Source of the DNA: Synechococcus sp. UW140 | GTDB taxonomy: Bacteria > Cyanobacteriota > Cyanobacteriia > PCC-6307 > Cyanobiaceae | Reading direction: 5' to 3' | Assembly (NCBI GenBank): GCA_945861595.1 | Contig: CAMAVE010000006.1 | Span: forward strand, 1 to 50,127 | Length of the DNA stretch: 50,127 nucleotides | Shown here: positions 26,167 through 34,802 of the stretch, one piece after another | Numbering within the stretch: position 1 is the first letter of the stretch | How the letters are laid out: each line of letters begins with the position of its first letter | Made by a program: the position numbers and the translations under genes | The notes under the pieces: generated by a model | Databases searched by the model: none | What the model was told of the DNA's origin: nothing | What the model saw: the letters and a program-made list of their open reading frames with translations, nothing else

Positions 26167-26499
26167 GGGCCCGCTCCGGGGAGTTCCATTGCCAATAATC
26201 CTGGCTGGCCGACCCACCAGGGCGCCGCGGCCGTGGCGATGTCGAAGCATGGCGCGGGCGGGCTGGACGCGGGTGGCACTGCCAGACTTCGCGTCTCCGG
26301 GGTCGCTGCGCCGTGTCGATCACCCACTGCCCGCTCTGTGTGGCCCTGGCCGTGTTGTGTGTGGTGCGCAGCAGTGCCCATCTGCTGGCGCTCTGGCAAC
26401 TATGGGGTCGGCGCCCTGGCAGCACCCTGGTGCTACAGCCGGCCTGATCGGCCCGAGATGGGGGCCATGGTGCCCCTCTGGAGAACGGGGCTGGTGAAT
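26167..26499. other. Spacer between the COG2509 gene and ppsA, with one weak small ORF
   Basis: This 333-nt stretch contains no confident gene. On the plus strand a GTG at 26313 opens a 44-codon frame to TGA at 26447, coding VSITHCPLCVALAVLCVVRS and then a polar end; it has a hydrophobic core and a Cys-x2-Cys near the start, and could be a small membrane protein. It lacks a ribosome-binding site. Alternatively the flavoprotein gene starts at 26250 and takes up the left part. Confidence 0.3.
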
Positions 26500-29142
26500 T
26501 CAGCCCTGGGCAGCCAGGTCCGCTTCGATCGCAGCAATGGCCAGGCGGGTGGCGATAGCCACATCGGGGTTGAGGCTGATCGAATCGATGCCCTGCTCGA
26601 CCAGGAAGCGGGCGAATTCTGGATAGTCACTCGGGGCCTGACCACAGATCCCGATCGGACGGCCGCAGCGTTTGGCGGTCTGAATCGCCAGGCTCACCAT
26701 CGCCAGCACCGTGGGATGGCGCTCATCAAACAGGTCAGCCACTAGGGCCGAATCCCGATCCAGGCCCAAGGTGAGCTGGGTGAGGTCGTTGGAGCCGATC
26801 GAAAAGCCATCGAAGCGCTCGGCAAAGGCCGCCGCTCCGATCACATTGCTGGGCAATTCGCACATCACCAAAACCTCCAGACCGTTTTCGCCTCGCACCA
26901 GTCCCTGGCGGGCCATCTCAGCCAGCACCCGATCGCCCTCTTCTGGGGTGCGGCAAAAGGGCACCATCGCCTTGGCGTTGGTGAGCCCCATGGTTTCGCG
27001 CACCCGCTTGAAGGCCTGACATTCCAGGCCGAAGGCCTCCCGAAAGCCTGGGGCGGTGTAACGGGAGGCGCCGCGCCAGCCCAGCATCGGGTTCTCCTCC
27101 TGGGGTTCAAAGTCGCGGCCGCCCAGCAGCCGGGCGTATTCATTGCTTTTGAAATCGGAGAAGCGCAACACCACCGGCCGGGGAAAGAAGGCCGCCGCGA
27201 TCCGGCCCATGCCCTGGGCCAGCCGGTCAACGTAGTAGTCGGCTGGCCGCAGATAGGCGGCCGTGAGCGCGGCGATCGCCTGGCGCTCCGCCGGATCCCT
27301 GAGTTGATCGGGCGGGAGCAGGGCCATCGGATGGACCTTGATCTGGTTGGCGATGATGAATTCGAGCCGGGCCAGGCCGACGCCATCGCAGGGGATCGCC
27401 GCCAGGTTGAAGGCCTCATCGGGATTGCCCACGTTGATCAGGATCCGGGTGCGGGTGGCCGGCAGATCGCTGAGTTGCTGCTCCTCAAGCCGAAAGACCA
27501 GCTCCCCCCGGTAAACCAGCCCCTCATCGCCCTCGCAGCAGCTGGCGGTGATCGCTTCACCATCGGCAATCACGGCCGTGCCATCACCCGTGCCAACGAT
27601 GGCGGTGATACCCATCTCCCGGGCAATGATCGCCGCATGGCAGGTGCGCCCGCCCTGGTTAGTGATCACACCGCTGGCCAACTTGAGGATCGGCTCCCAA
27701 TCGGGATCGGTGCGATCGGTCACCAGCAGGTCGCCCTGCTGGAAGCTGGCAATCGCCGAGGGATCCTGGATGATCCGGGCCCGGCCCGTGCAGATCGAGG
27801 CCCCAATCGCCCGGCCCCGGGTAATCACGGGCGCCTGGTGGGGTTCCAGATGCCAGCTGCGCAACACCTGGGCGGAACGCCGCGATTCCACCGTTTCCGG
27901 TCGCGCCTGCAGGATGAAAAGCTCGCCAGTGAGGCCATCTTTGGCCCACTCGATATCCATGGGCGTGGCCTTGCCGCGGCGGGCGCTGTAGTGGGCCTCG
28001 ATGCGGCAGGCCCAACGGGCCAGCTGCAGGGCCTCGTCATCCGTGAGGGCAAAGCGGGCCCGATCGGCTGGATCGACCGCCAGGGTGCAGGTGTGGCTGA
28101 GGCCTAGCGCCTCGGCAGGGTCCTGTTGGCGTTGGGCAGTTTGGCGATGGGCGGTTTGGCGTTGGACAGTTTGGCCTAGGACTGTTTGGCCAGGGACGGC
28201 TTGGCCTGGGGCCGGCCCCACCAGGGGTTCGGGCCCTGGACCCGCCCCAGCTGGGTGGCTGTTGTCAACGGCGCCGGTGGCATAGACCATGCGGATCGCC
28301 TTACTGCCCAGCCGCCGGCTCAGAATCGGCGCAAAGCCCTGCTGCAGGGTGGGCTTGAAGATCAGGTATTCGTCCGGGTTGACCGAGCCCTGCACCACCG
28401 TTTCGCCCAGGCCGTAGGCGGCGGTCAATAACACCGCATCGCGGAAGCCGGTTTCGGTGTCGATGCTGAACATCACCCCGGCGGCGCCCAGATCGGAGCG
28501 CACCATGCGTTGCACCCCGATCGAGAGGGCCACCTCCAGGTGGTCGAAGCCGTGCAAAATCCGATAGGAGATGGCCCGATCGGTGAACAGGGAGGCGTAG
28601 CACCGCCGGCAGGCGGCCAACAATTCCGCCTCACCGGTGACGTTCAAAAAAGTTTCCTGCTGGCCGGCAAAGCTGGCCTCCGGCAGGTCTTCAGCGGTGG
28701 CACTGGAGCGCACCGCCACCGCAACGCCATTGGTTAGGACAACGCCAGCGCTGTCTTGCCCGAGCTGGCCGTAGGCGCTGAGGATGGCCCGCTCGAGGTC
28801 ATCCGGCAGGCGGGCCGCCAGCACCAGGGCCCGGGCTGCCCGTCCGGCCGCCTGCAGGGCCCCGAGATCGTTGCCATCGAGACCATCGAGCAAACGACCC
28901 AAGGGCTGCCGCAGCTGGTTAGCGTCCAGAAAGGCGCCATAGGCATGGGCCGTGGTGGCAAAGCCCCCCGGGACCCGCACCCCTTCGGAGCCCAGTTCCC
29001 GCAACAGTTCACCCAGGGAGGCGTTCTTGCCCCCCACGGCCGCGATCGCCTCCAGCCCAGCAGCCTCGAGGGCCAGGACCAAAGAGGGACTGGCCGAAGA
29101 GGGATCAGGATGGCGGGGTCGAGCGGGGCCGGTTCCTGCCAT
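26500..29142 (-). CDS. ppsA: Phosphoenolpyruvate synthase
   Basis: PpsA makes PEP from pyruvate and ATP via a phosphohistidine, serving gluconeogenesis. The 880-residue protein has the N-terminal ATP-grasp half (GGKNASLGELLRELG, VAVRSSATAEDLPEASFAGQ), the central swivelling domain with the phosphorylated His in GGRTCHAAIIAREMG near residue 500, and the C-terminal PEP-binding barrel (SIGSNDLTQLTLGLDRD, PIGICGQAPSDYPEF). It is longer than usual: an insertion of about 50 residues near 290-345 is Pro/Gly/Gln/Thr-rich and includes a pentapeptide repeat encoded by a 15-bp tandem repeat. The start is ATG 29142 (MAGTGPARPRHP), although GTG codons 5' of it are in frame. It is divergent from the Tic22-like gene. 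Confidence 0.95.
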   Translation of the reverse strand: MAGTGPARPRHPDPSSASPSLVLALEAAGLEAIAAVGGKNASLGELLRELGSEGVRVPGGFATTAHAYGAFLDANQLRQPLGRLLDGLDGNDLGALQAAGRAARALVLAARLPDDLERAILSAYGQLGQDSAGVVLTNGVAVAVRSSATAEDLPEASFAGQQETFLNVTGEAELLAACRRCYASLFTDRAISYRILHGFDHLEVALSIGVQRMVRSDLGAAGVMFSIDTETGFRDAVLLTAAYGLGETVVQGSVNPDEYLIFKPTLQQGFAPILSRRLGSKAIRMVYATGAVDNSHPAGAGPGPEPLVGPAPGQAVPGQTVLGQTVQRQTAHRQTAQRQQDPAEALGLSHTCTLAVDPADRARFALTDDEALQLARWACRIEAHYSARRGKATPMDIEWAKDGLTGELFILQARPETVESRRSAQVLRSWHLEPHQAPVITRGRAIGASICTGRARIIQDPSAIASFQQGDLLVTDRTDPDWEPILKLASGVITNQGGRTCHAAIIAREMGITAIVGTGDGTAVIADGEAITASCCEGDEGLVYRGELVFRLEEQQLSDLPATRTRILINVGNPDEAFNLAAIPCDGVGLARLEFIIANQIKVHPMALLPPDQLRDPAERQAIAALTAAYLRPADYYVDRLAQGMGRIAAAFFPRPVVLRFSDFKSNEYARLLGGRDFEPQEENPMLGWRGASRYTAPGFREAFGLECQAFKRVRETMGLTNAKAMVPFCRTPEEGDRVLAEMARQGLVRGENGLEVLVMCELPSNVIGAAAFAERFDGFSIGSNDLTQLTLGLDRDSALVADLFDERHPTVLAMVSLAIQTAKRCGRPIGICGQAPSDYPEFARFLVEQGIDSISLNPDVAIATRLAIAAIEADLAAQG
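28126..28215 (-). repeat. 15-bp tandem repeat (six units) inside ppsA
   Basis: Six contiguous 15-bp units, each beginning ttggc on the plus strand, run from 28126 to 28215. On the coding strand they give the degenerate pentapeptides GQTVL, GQTVQ, RQTAH, RQTAQ and relatives. The units have diverged at two to five positions each. They fall inside the region of ppsA that has no counterpart in usual PEP synthases, between the N-terminal ATP-grasp blocks and EALQLARWACRIEAHY. Confidence 0.92.
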
Positions 29143-29242
29143 GACCGTCACCGTGCACCGCAATCAGATTAGGGGCATTCCCTGGATGAAACCGGTGCTC
29201 ACATCTGCCGCATCAATGCAACCCTTGCCGCAATCTTGGCGC

Positions 29243-30082
29243 ATGTTTTTTAAACAATACCGGCCCAATCCGGTCGCGAAACTGCTTCTATTGACCGCCA
29301 GCTTCCAGCTAGCCATGGCGCCAGCCCAGGCCATTCCCGAGGCTGAAGCCCTCAAGAAACTGGCCGTTGTGCCAGTCTTCGTTCTCACCGATAGCAAGGG
29401 CGTACCCCTGCCCATTGCCAAGGACAAGACCCTGGTCTTACCCCTCTACCTGGAAAGGGCCAAGGCCGAGGCCGAACTGGCAATTCTGCAGAAGGCCAAT
29501 CCAAGCCTGCTGGCCAAGCTGGTCGCTATTCCGCTCAATGAGATGAGTGCCAAGGTCAAGCAATTGCAGTTGCAACTCAAAGACAAGAGCCGCACCCTGG
29601 TGGCACCGGTGATCAGCAGCCCGGCCGACCGCCAACAGGCTGCAATGCTGCTGAAACAGCAGGGCCTTAGCGACAAACAAATTCAAGAAGGCCTTGCTGT
29701 ACCGGTATTTTTCACCAAACCCTTCTTGAGCCTGACTGGGTCCCAACAGGCTGGTCAAGCAACGGCGCCAGCCGAGCCCAAGCTCGTGTTCTTCATGAGC
29801 TACACCTCCCTACAGGCGGCGATCGCCAAAGTCCCCCCCACTAAACGGGCCAGCCTCAAACCCCAGGTGGCCGATCTCTCCGCCGTGCTGCGCCAGATCA
29901 TCCAATCGCCCCAGGATCGCTACGTGATTTTCCCCACGGCGGATTACTTCCAATTGGTTCAAAGGCAGCAACAACAAAACCAGCAACGACCTGCCCCCAA
30001 GGTCCAACCCCAACCGCTCTCACCTAGCCCAATTCCCGCCAGTCAACCCCCTGGCCCGGCGGTCGCCTTGCCAACCAAGTAA
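29243..30082 (+). CDS. Tic22-like exported protein
   Basis: The 279-residue product has a signal peptide (MFFKQYRPNPVAKLLLLTAS...MAPAQA). The mature part begins PEAEALKKLAVVPVFVLTDSKGVPLP and contains LYLERAKAEAELAILQKANPSL, VIPL-type strands and AVPVFFTKPFLSL. Two similar halves (VPVFVLTDSKGVPLP and VPVFFTKPF) fit the duplicated fold of Tic22 family proteins, which in cyanobacteria are periplasmic and support outer-membrane biogenesis, probably as chaperones. The C-terminal 45 residues are Gln/Pro-rich and disordered. An in-frame ATG at 29216 would add 9 residues. The family assignment is from pattern only and is moderate. Confidence 0.68.
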   Translation: MFFKQYRPNPVAKLLLLTASFQLAMAPAQAIPEAEALKKLAVVPVFVLTDSKGVPLPIAKDKTLVLPLYLERAKAEAELAILQKANPSLLAKLVAIPLNEMSAKVKQLQLQLKDKSRTLVAPVISSPADRQQAAMLLKQQGLSDKQIQEGLAVPVFFTKPFLSLTGSQQAGQATAPAEPKLVFFMSYTSLQAAIAKVPPTKRASLKPQVADLSAVLRQIIQSPQDRYVIFPTADYFQLVQRQQQQNQQRPAPKVQPQPLSPSPIPASQPPGPAVALPTK

Positions 30083-30187
30083 GGCGCCGTTGGCATGGGT
30101 CGTCAGACGCCTGACTGACCTCATGGGACTCCCCATCAGGGATCTCACAAGTCCCCCCTCAAGCCATTCTGATTCCGGGCTGGGGCC

Positions 30188-30388
30188 TCAGTCAGGCTCT
30201 TCCTGGGGCGATTCCGGCAACAGCTGGGCCAGTAGTCCTGCACCGATTAAGACGGCACCGAGCCCAAGGGCCAGGGGCTTGTTGGCGGCGGCCTCCCCAT
30301 CCAGCCAGGCGGCTGCTGAGAGGAAGGCGGCTCCAAGCAACAGGGTCGGCACCAGCACGATGCCCTTGGCGGTGCGATTGATCCCCAT
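30188..30388 (-). CDS. Small membrane protein, conserved-looking
   Basis: The 66-residue product MGINRTAKGIVLVPTLLLGA... has two hydrophobic segments, GIVLVPTLLLGAAFLSAAAWL and LALGLGAVLIGAGLLAQLL, separated by a short polar loop DGEAAANK, and an acidic C-terminus ESPQEEPD: a hairpin of two membrane helices. The frame opens 7 codons earlier at ATG 30409, but MGINRT better fits the distance to the first span. It follows the SNase-like gene by 27 nt on the same strand, so it is probably at the end of the ilvB transcript. I recognise no named family. Confidence 0.6.
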   Translation of the reverse strand: MGINRTAKGIVLVPTLLLGAAFLSAAAWLDGEAAANKPLALGLGAVLIGAGLLAQLLPESPQEEPD

Positions 30389-30415
30389 GGGATGGCCTTC
30401 CTTGGCCAATAGCTC

Positions 30416-30988
30416 TTAGGAGCTGCAGTTTGGCAGCCAGCTGGCCAAACCGGCCGCCACCAGGCCCTGGCCCAGGTCTGGGCTGGGGAGCTGGCCGTTG
30501 GCAACGCTCTCGAGCCGGCTGACCCGCGCCACCAAGATGCCGTCCTGACTGCCCACCGGCCGCAGGTTGACCCGACTGCGGCGCGGCAGCTGTTGGCGCA
30601 ACCAGGCCACGGCCTCGGCGTTGGCCTCCGGGCTCACGCTCAGACAGGCCAGCCGCACGGTGTAGTTGCGATTGCCATCGCCGATCTGCAAAACGGTGCC
30701 ACTGCGCACCTGCAGCACCTCAGCCGCCCGTACGGCCAGGGGAGATGCCAGCAGCAGCGTGGCGCCCAGCACAATCCCTAGGGCCAGCAGGCCCAAACCA
30801 GACCACCTCGGGGCCCCCCAGGCAGAGGGCCACCAGCCCTTTGTCCCGCGCAGAATGGTCCCACAGGGTGCGATTCCACGGGGAGCGACGCGCTCGATTT
30901 CGGGCCAGGGCAGGGCGTTCAGAGCTTCGCCCCACAGCTGGGGCAGAAGTGGTGGGCGCTTTCGGTGGTGCTGCCGCAGGCGTTGCAC
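30416..30988 (-). CDS. SNase-like (thermonuclease fold) exported protein
   Basis: The C-terminal ~95 residues ([38 protein letters not shown] onward, shown here by its key points: IGDG, NYTVRL, Arg near 125, SPE, and [12 protein letters not shown]) follow the staphylococcal-nuclease OB-fold pattern. The active-site set looks incomplete, so it may bind rather than cut nucleic acid. A membrane or signal segment [23 protein letters not shown] lies before it. The listed start ATG 30988 gives 190 residues but overlaps the end of ilvB by 70 nt; TTG or GTG codons just ahead of the hydrophobic segment would give ~125 residues, and one of these is quite possible. Confidence 0.62.
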   Translation of the reverse strand: MQRLRQHHRKRPPLLPQLWGEALNALPWPEIERVAPRGIAPCGTILRGTKGWWPSAWGAPRWSGLGLLALGIVLGATLLLASPLAVRAAEVLQVRSGTVLQIGDGNRNYTVRLACLSVSPEANAEAVAWLRQQLPRRSRVNLRPVGSQDGILVARVSRLESVANGQLPSPDLGQGLVAAGLASWLPNCSS

Positions 30989-32772
30989 TGGCGGCTGGTA
31001 TCGATGGCCAATTCGGGATGGCTAGGCAGGCCCACCATCTGGGCGTTGCTGGCGCCGGGCGGCACCATCGGGTAGCAGTTTTCACCGCGCCGCACCACCA
31101 CATTCACGAAGGCGGGCCCTGGATGGGCCAGGGCCCGCCTCAGGCCAGCGTGCAGATCCTCGCGCTCGGTGATGGTGATTCCCTTGACGCCAAAGGCCTC
31201 GGCTAGGGCCTCGAAGTTGGGCATGCCGCCAGTCATTTCCGAGGCGGAATAGCGCTCGCCATAGAAACTTTCCTGCCATTGGCGAACCATGCCTTGCCAA
31301 CCGTTGTTGAGGATCACCACCTTCACCGGCAGCTGGTACTGGGACAGGGTGCCGAGTTCCTGGATGTTCATCAGGATGCTGGCATCGCCCGCCACACAGA
31401 TCACCTGCTCCTGGGGAAAGGCCGTCTGCACACCCAGGGCGGCGGGCATGCCAAAGCCCATGGTGCCTAGGCCGGCGCTGCTAATCCAACGGCGCGGACC
31501 GGTATGGAGAAATTGGGCGGCCCACATCTGGTGCTGGCCCACGTCGGTGGTGACATAGGCCCTGGGCGCCAGCTCCTGCAGGGCGATCACCACCTCCTGG
31601 GGGGCGATCTCCCCTTCCGGGGTGGGAACCACCAGGGGGTAGTGGTGTTTCCAGCTCGCAATGCGCTCGAGCCAGGCCTCGGTACGGCCGGAAGGGGCCT
31701 CCCCAGTGGAGGCTGTCAACAGGGCCCCAATCGCCTGATGCACATCGGCCACAATCGGCACGTCAGGCACCCGGTTTTTACCGACTTCGGCCGCATCGAT
31801 GTCGATGTGGATCACCCGGGCCCGGGGGGCAAAACTATCGAGCCGGCCCGTGACCCGATCGTCAAAACGGGCTCCAGCGGCGATGAGCAGGTCACACTCG
31901 GTGACGGCAAAGTTGGCGTAGGCGGTGCCATGCATGCCCAGCATGCCCACGGCCAGGGGATGGGTTTCATCAAAGGCTCCCTTGCCCATCAAGGTGGTCG
32001 TCACCGGCAGGCGGAAGCGCTCGGCCAGCTGGTGAATCACCCCATGGGCGCCGGAACTGATCGCACCGCCACCCACGTAGAGCAGGGGCCGATGGGACTG
32101 GCGAATCAGCTCTAGGGCCTGGCTGATCGATTCGGGGTGGGCCTGCGCCGGCAGGCGGTAGCCCGCGGGCATGGCCGAACCGGGCTCCACCGGCGTGTAA
32201 TCAAACTCTTCCAGGCCCACATCCTTGGGCACATCAATCAACACCGGGCCGGGCCGGCCGGTGGAAGCGATCAGGAACGCTTCGGCCACGATCCGGCCGA
32301 TGTCGGCAGGGTCCCGCACCACCCAGGAATGCTTCACGATCGGCAGGGTGATGCCAAAGATGTCCGTTTCCTGGAAGGCATCGGTGCCGATGGCGGCGCG
32401 CGGCACCTGGCCGGTGATCACCACCATCGGCACCGAATCCATCTGGGCCGTGGCGATGCCGGTGACCAGGTTGGTGGCACCCGGTCCGGAGGTGCCGAAA
32501 CAGACCCCCACCTTGCCGGTGGCCCGGGCGTAGGCATCGGCCGCATGGGTACCACCCTGTTCGTGGCGCACCAGGATGTGCTTCAGCCAGCCCCGGGACT
32601 CGGCCTTGTGCAGCTCGTCGTAGATCGGCAGGATCGCCCCGCCTGGGTAGCCGAAAATATGGTCAACCCCGTGGCGATGCAGGGCGTCCATCAGGGCGTA
32701 GCCGCCGTTGACCCGAACCGGGTAGGAGGCGATGGCGGCCTCAGCCGCCGCAGATACGGAGGTCAGGGTCAC
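30919..32772 (-). CDS. ilvB: Acetolactate synthase large subunit with C-terminal zinc ribbon
   Basis: This ThDP-dependent enzyme makes acetolactate or acetohydroxybutyrate, the first common step of branched-chain amino-acid synthesis. The 617-residue product has the catalytic Glu in [23 protein letters not shown]-domain blocks such as [10 protein letters not shown], and the ThDP/Mg site [15 protein letters not shown] with NNGW. Start is GTG 32772 ([11 protein letters not shown]), chosen by resemblance to picocyanobacterial IlvB; GTG 32787 or TTG 32793 would add a few residues. The C-terminus ends [19 protein letters not shown], a Cys-x2-Cys-x10-Cys-x2-Cys zinc ribbon (residues ~596-612) not found in standard IlvB. 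The small subunit ilvN is not in the window. Confidence 0.95.
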   Translation of the reverse strand: MTLTSVSAAAEAAIASYPVRVNGGYALMDALHRHGVDHIFGYPGGAILPIYDELHKAESRGWLKHILVRHEQGGTHAADAYARATGKVGVCFGTSGPGATNLVTGIATAQMDSVPMVVITGQVPRAAIGTDAFQETDIFGITLPIVKHSWVVRDPADIGRIVAEAFLIASTGRPGPVLIDVPKDVGLEEFDYTPVEPGSAMPAGYRLPAQAHPESISQALELIRQSHRPLLYVGGGAISSGAHGVIHQLAERFRLPVTTTLMGKGAFDETHPLAVGMLGMHGTAYANFAVTECDLLIAAGARFDDRVTGRLDSFAPRARVIHIDIDAAEVGKNRVPDVPIVADVHQAIGALLTASTGEAPSGRTEAWLERIASWKHHYPLVVPTPEGEIAPQEVVIALQELAPRAYVTTDVGQHQMWAAQFLHTGPRRWISSAGLGTMGFGMPAALGVQTAFPQEQVICVAGDASILMNIQELGTLSQYQLPVKVVILNNGWQGMVRQWQESFYGERYSASEMTGGMPNFEALAEAFGVKGITITEREDLHAGLRRALAHPGPAFVNVVVRRGENCYPMVPPGASNAQMVGLPSHPELAIDTSRQCNACGSTTESAHHFCPSCGAKL

Positions 32773-33007
32773 GACGACAGCCAGCACCGACAACAGCGAT
32801 GACCAACCCTAAGGGCTTGCCACCGCGATGGGGGCTGGAGCGACCAGCTGTTGCATGGCACCCCCTGCAGCCACCCACAGCAGAGGTCCTTTCCAGGCGC
32901 CCAATGAAGACCTTGACGGAACATCCCCCAAGGAAGGCGACCGATGACTGCCGGATCAAGGCCCAGGGCAGCCTTCCCATCCAGCAGGGAGTGGAACGAG
33001 CCTGGCC

Positions 33008-33625
33008 TCAACTGCCCCTGCGGGCCATCGCCATGGCCCGCAGGATCGCAGCCGGATCGAGCCACTGGCCCCGATAGCGGATGCCCCAGTGCAGGTGGGG
33101 GCCTGTGGTGCGGCCGGTGATGCCGACATGGCCGATCAGCTCGCCGGCCTGGAGCCGTTGGCCGCTAGCCACCAGCACCTCGCCACTGCGATAGAGCCCA
33201 CCGCTGACCTCACCAGCCAAGTGGCAATAGAGGTGTTCATAGGGACCGGAGCGGATCACCAGGCCATTGCCGCAGGCCCCCCCGGCCAGCACATCACTGA
33301 CGACGCCCCCCCACCAGTTACGGATCGGGGAGCCAAGCGGAGCCGCGATATCGAGCCCGTAGTGGGGCTCCTGTCCGCCGCTGGGACCAGCCCGCAGCCC
33401 GAAATGGCTGGTGTAGCCAAAAAAACTCACCACCGGGAAGACACCCCGGCGCCAGCGGGGCTCGGCCTGGGCTGGCACCGCCAACGATGGCGCCAGGGCC
33501 GCGGCCACGAGCAAGCCCCAAAGGAACAAGCGCTTCCAGGGGCTTAGCCGGCCAGACCCGTTGGAACGCAAGCCTGGGAGCGAATCAGCCCCAGGGCCGG
33601 CGGCCCTAAAGCAATCCCAAGGCAT
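33008..33625 (-). CDS. M23 family metallopeptidase, exported
   Basis: This is a LytM-type peptidase that cleaves or binds peptidoglycan cross-links in the periplasm. The 205-residue product has a signal segment [23 protein letters not shown], then [14 protein letters not shown] with the first zinc ligands (His-x3-Asp), and [15 protein letters not shown] with the final His-x-His. All metal ligands are present, so it should be active. Start is ATG 33625, which overlaps the end of hemH by 20 nt; the open frame also reaches an ATG 6 codons upstream. It follows hemH on the same strand. There is no SH3b, LysM or coiled-coil domain, unlike EnvC/NlpD. Confidence 0.88.
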   Translation of the reverse strand: MPWDCFRAAGPGADSLPGLRSNGSGRLSPWKRLFLWGLLVAAALAPSLAVPAQAEPRWRRGVFPVVSFFGYTSHFGLRAGPSGGQEPHYGLDIAAPLGSPIRNWWGGVVSDVLAGGACGNGLVIRSGPYEHLYCHLAGEVSGGLYRSGEVLVASGQRLQAGELIGHVGITGRTTGPHLHWGIRYRGQWLDPAAILRAMAMARRGS

Positions 33626-34781
33626 GCAATGGCCCCTGGCCACTAATCAGCTCCAGCAGGAAAGCCGAAAAGCCCAACATGGCCAGGCGCCCATTCCAAA
33701 CTTCGGAACTGTTGTTCCAGCCCCAGGCCCACTTGTCCTGGGGATAGAGCTTGACCGTGCGCGACAGTTCGGCAGCCTGATCCAGGTTCACTTCCGGGCC
33801 TGCCAGGGAGCGCTGCACGAGATCGGCGAGCCCCATGATAAAGCTGGGGCTGATATCGAGGGCGGGCACCCGGCGGAAGTTAGTCACCCCCGCCTCGGTG
33901 GCGATTTCGCGGTACTCGATATCGATTTCTTCGAGGGTTTCGATGTGTTCGCTAACAAAACTGATCGGCACCACCACCAGATCCTTCACCCCATCGGCAC
34001 CCAGCTGGTGCAGGGCATCGTCGGTGTAGGGCCGCAGCCATTCGACCGGACCGACCCGGCTCTGGTAAGCCAGGGTGAAGGGGTTGGCGTGGCCGAGGTC
34101 GGCCTGGAGGCGCTCCATGATCAGGCCTGCGCAGGCTTCGATTTCGGCCTGGTAGGGATCGCCCGCCTCCTCCACATAGCTCTTCGGCACCCCATGGGCG
34201 CTGAAAAAGACATGGGCCGTGCTCGGCACCTCACAGCTCTGGATTTCCTTGGCGATCAGCTCGGCCATCGCCCCGACGTAGCCCGGGTCGTCGTAGTAGC
34301 TGCGGATGCAGCGGATCGGCAGGCGCTCGAAGCCCGGATCCCGCTGGCGCAGGCGCTGCAGTTCCCGGAAGCTGGAGCCGCTGGTGCTGATCGAGAAATG
34401 GGGATAGAGGGGAAGCACCACCACCTCCTCGATGCCATCGGCCTTGATGTCGGCCACCGCCGATTCGGTGAAGGGATGCCAGTAGCGCATCGCCACATAG
34501 GTGGTGGCTTCGATCTGGCGATGGCGCAGCTCGCTCTGGAGCTCCCGCGCCTGGTGCTCGGTGATGCGGCGCAGGGGGGAGCCCCCCCCGATCGAGCGGT
34601 AGGCCGCCTTCGATTTACCGCTGCGCAGGGTGCTGATCAACCAGGCCAGGGGCTTCTGCAGGGCAGGGATCGGCAGCCGGATGATTTCCGGATCGGCAAA
34701 CAGGTTGTAGAGAAACGGGCCCACATCCTCGATGCGTTCCGGGCCGCCGAGGTTCAGCAACAGCACGCCGACCTTGGTCAT
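33606..34781 (-). CDS. hemH: Ferrochelatase with C-terminal chlorophyll a/b-binding (HLIP-like) tail
   Basis: HemH inserts Fe2+ into protoporphyrin IX at the end of haem synthesis. The 391-residue protein begins [20 protein letters not shown], has the active-site His in [19 protein letters not shown] (near residue 196) and the conserved [17 protein letters not shown] block. After a linker with AWGWNNSSE it ends in a single helix with [15 protein letters not shown] (near residue 364), the LHC/HLIP chlorophyll-binding motif characteristic of cyanobacterial and plastid ferrochelatase II. The start is ATG 34781, 21 nt from the divergent recombinase gene, so control sites of the two genes overlap. 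Confidence 0.97.
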   Translation of the reverse strand: MTKVGVLLLNLGGPERIEDVGPFLYNLFADPEIIRLPIPALQKPLAWLISTLRSGKSKAAYRSIGGGSPLRRITEHQARELQSELRHRQIEATTYVAMRYWHPFTESAVADIKADGIEEVVVLPLYPHFSISTSGSSFRELQRLRQRDPGFERLPIRCIRSYYDDPGYVGAMAELIAKEIQSCEVPSTAHVFFSAHGVPKSYVEEAGDPYQAEIEACAGLIMERLQADLGHANPFTLAYQSRVGPVEWLRPYTDDALHQLGADGVKDLVVVPISFVSEHIETLEEIDIEYREIATEAGVTNFRRVPALDISPSFIMGLADLVQRSLAGPEVNLDQAAELSRTVKLYPQDKWAWGWNNSSEVWNGRLAMLGFSAFLLELISGQGPLHALGLL

Positions 34782-34802
34782 ACCCCAGGCTTTTAAACGA
34801 GA

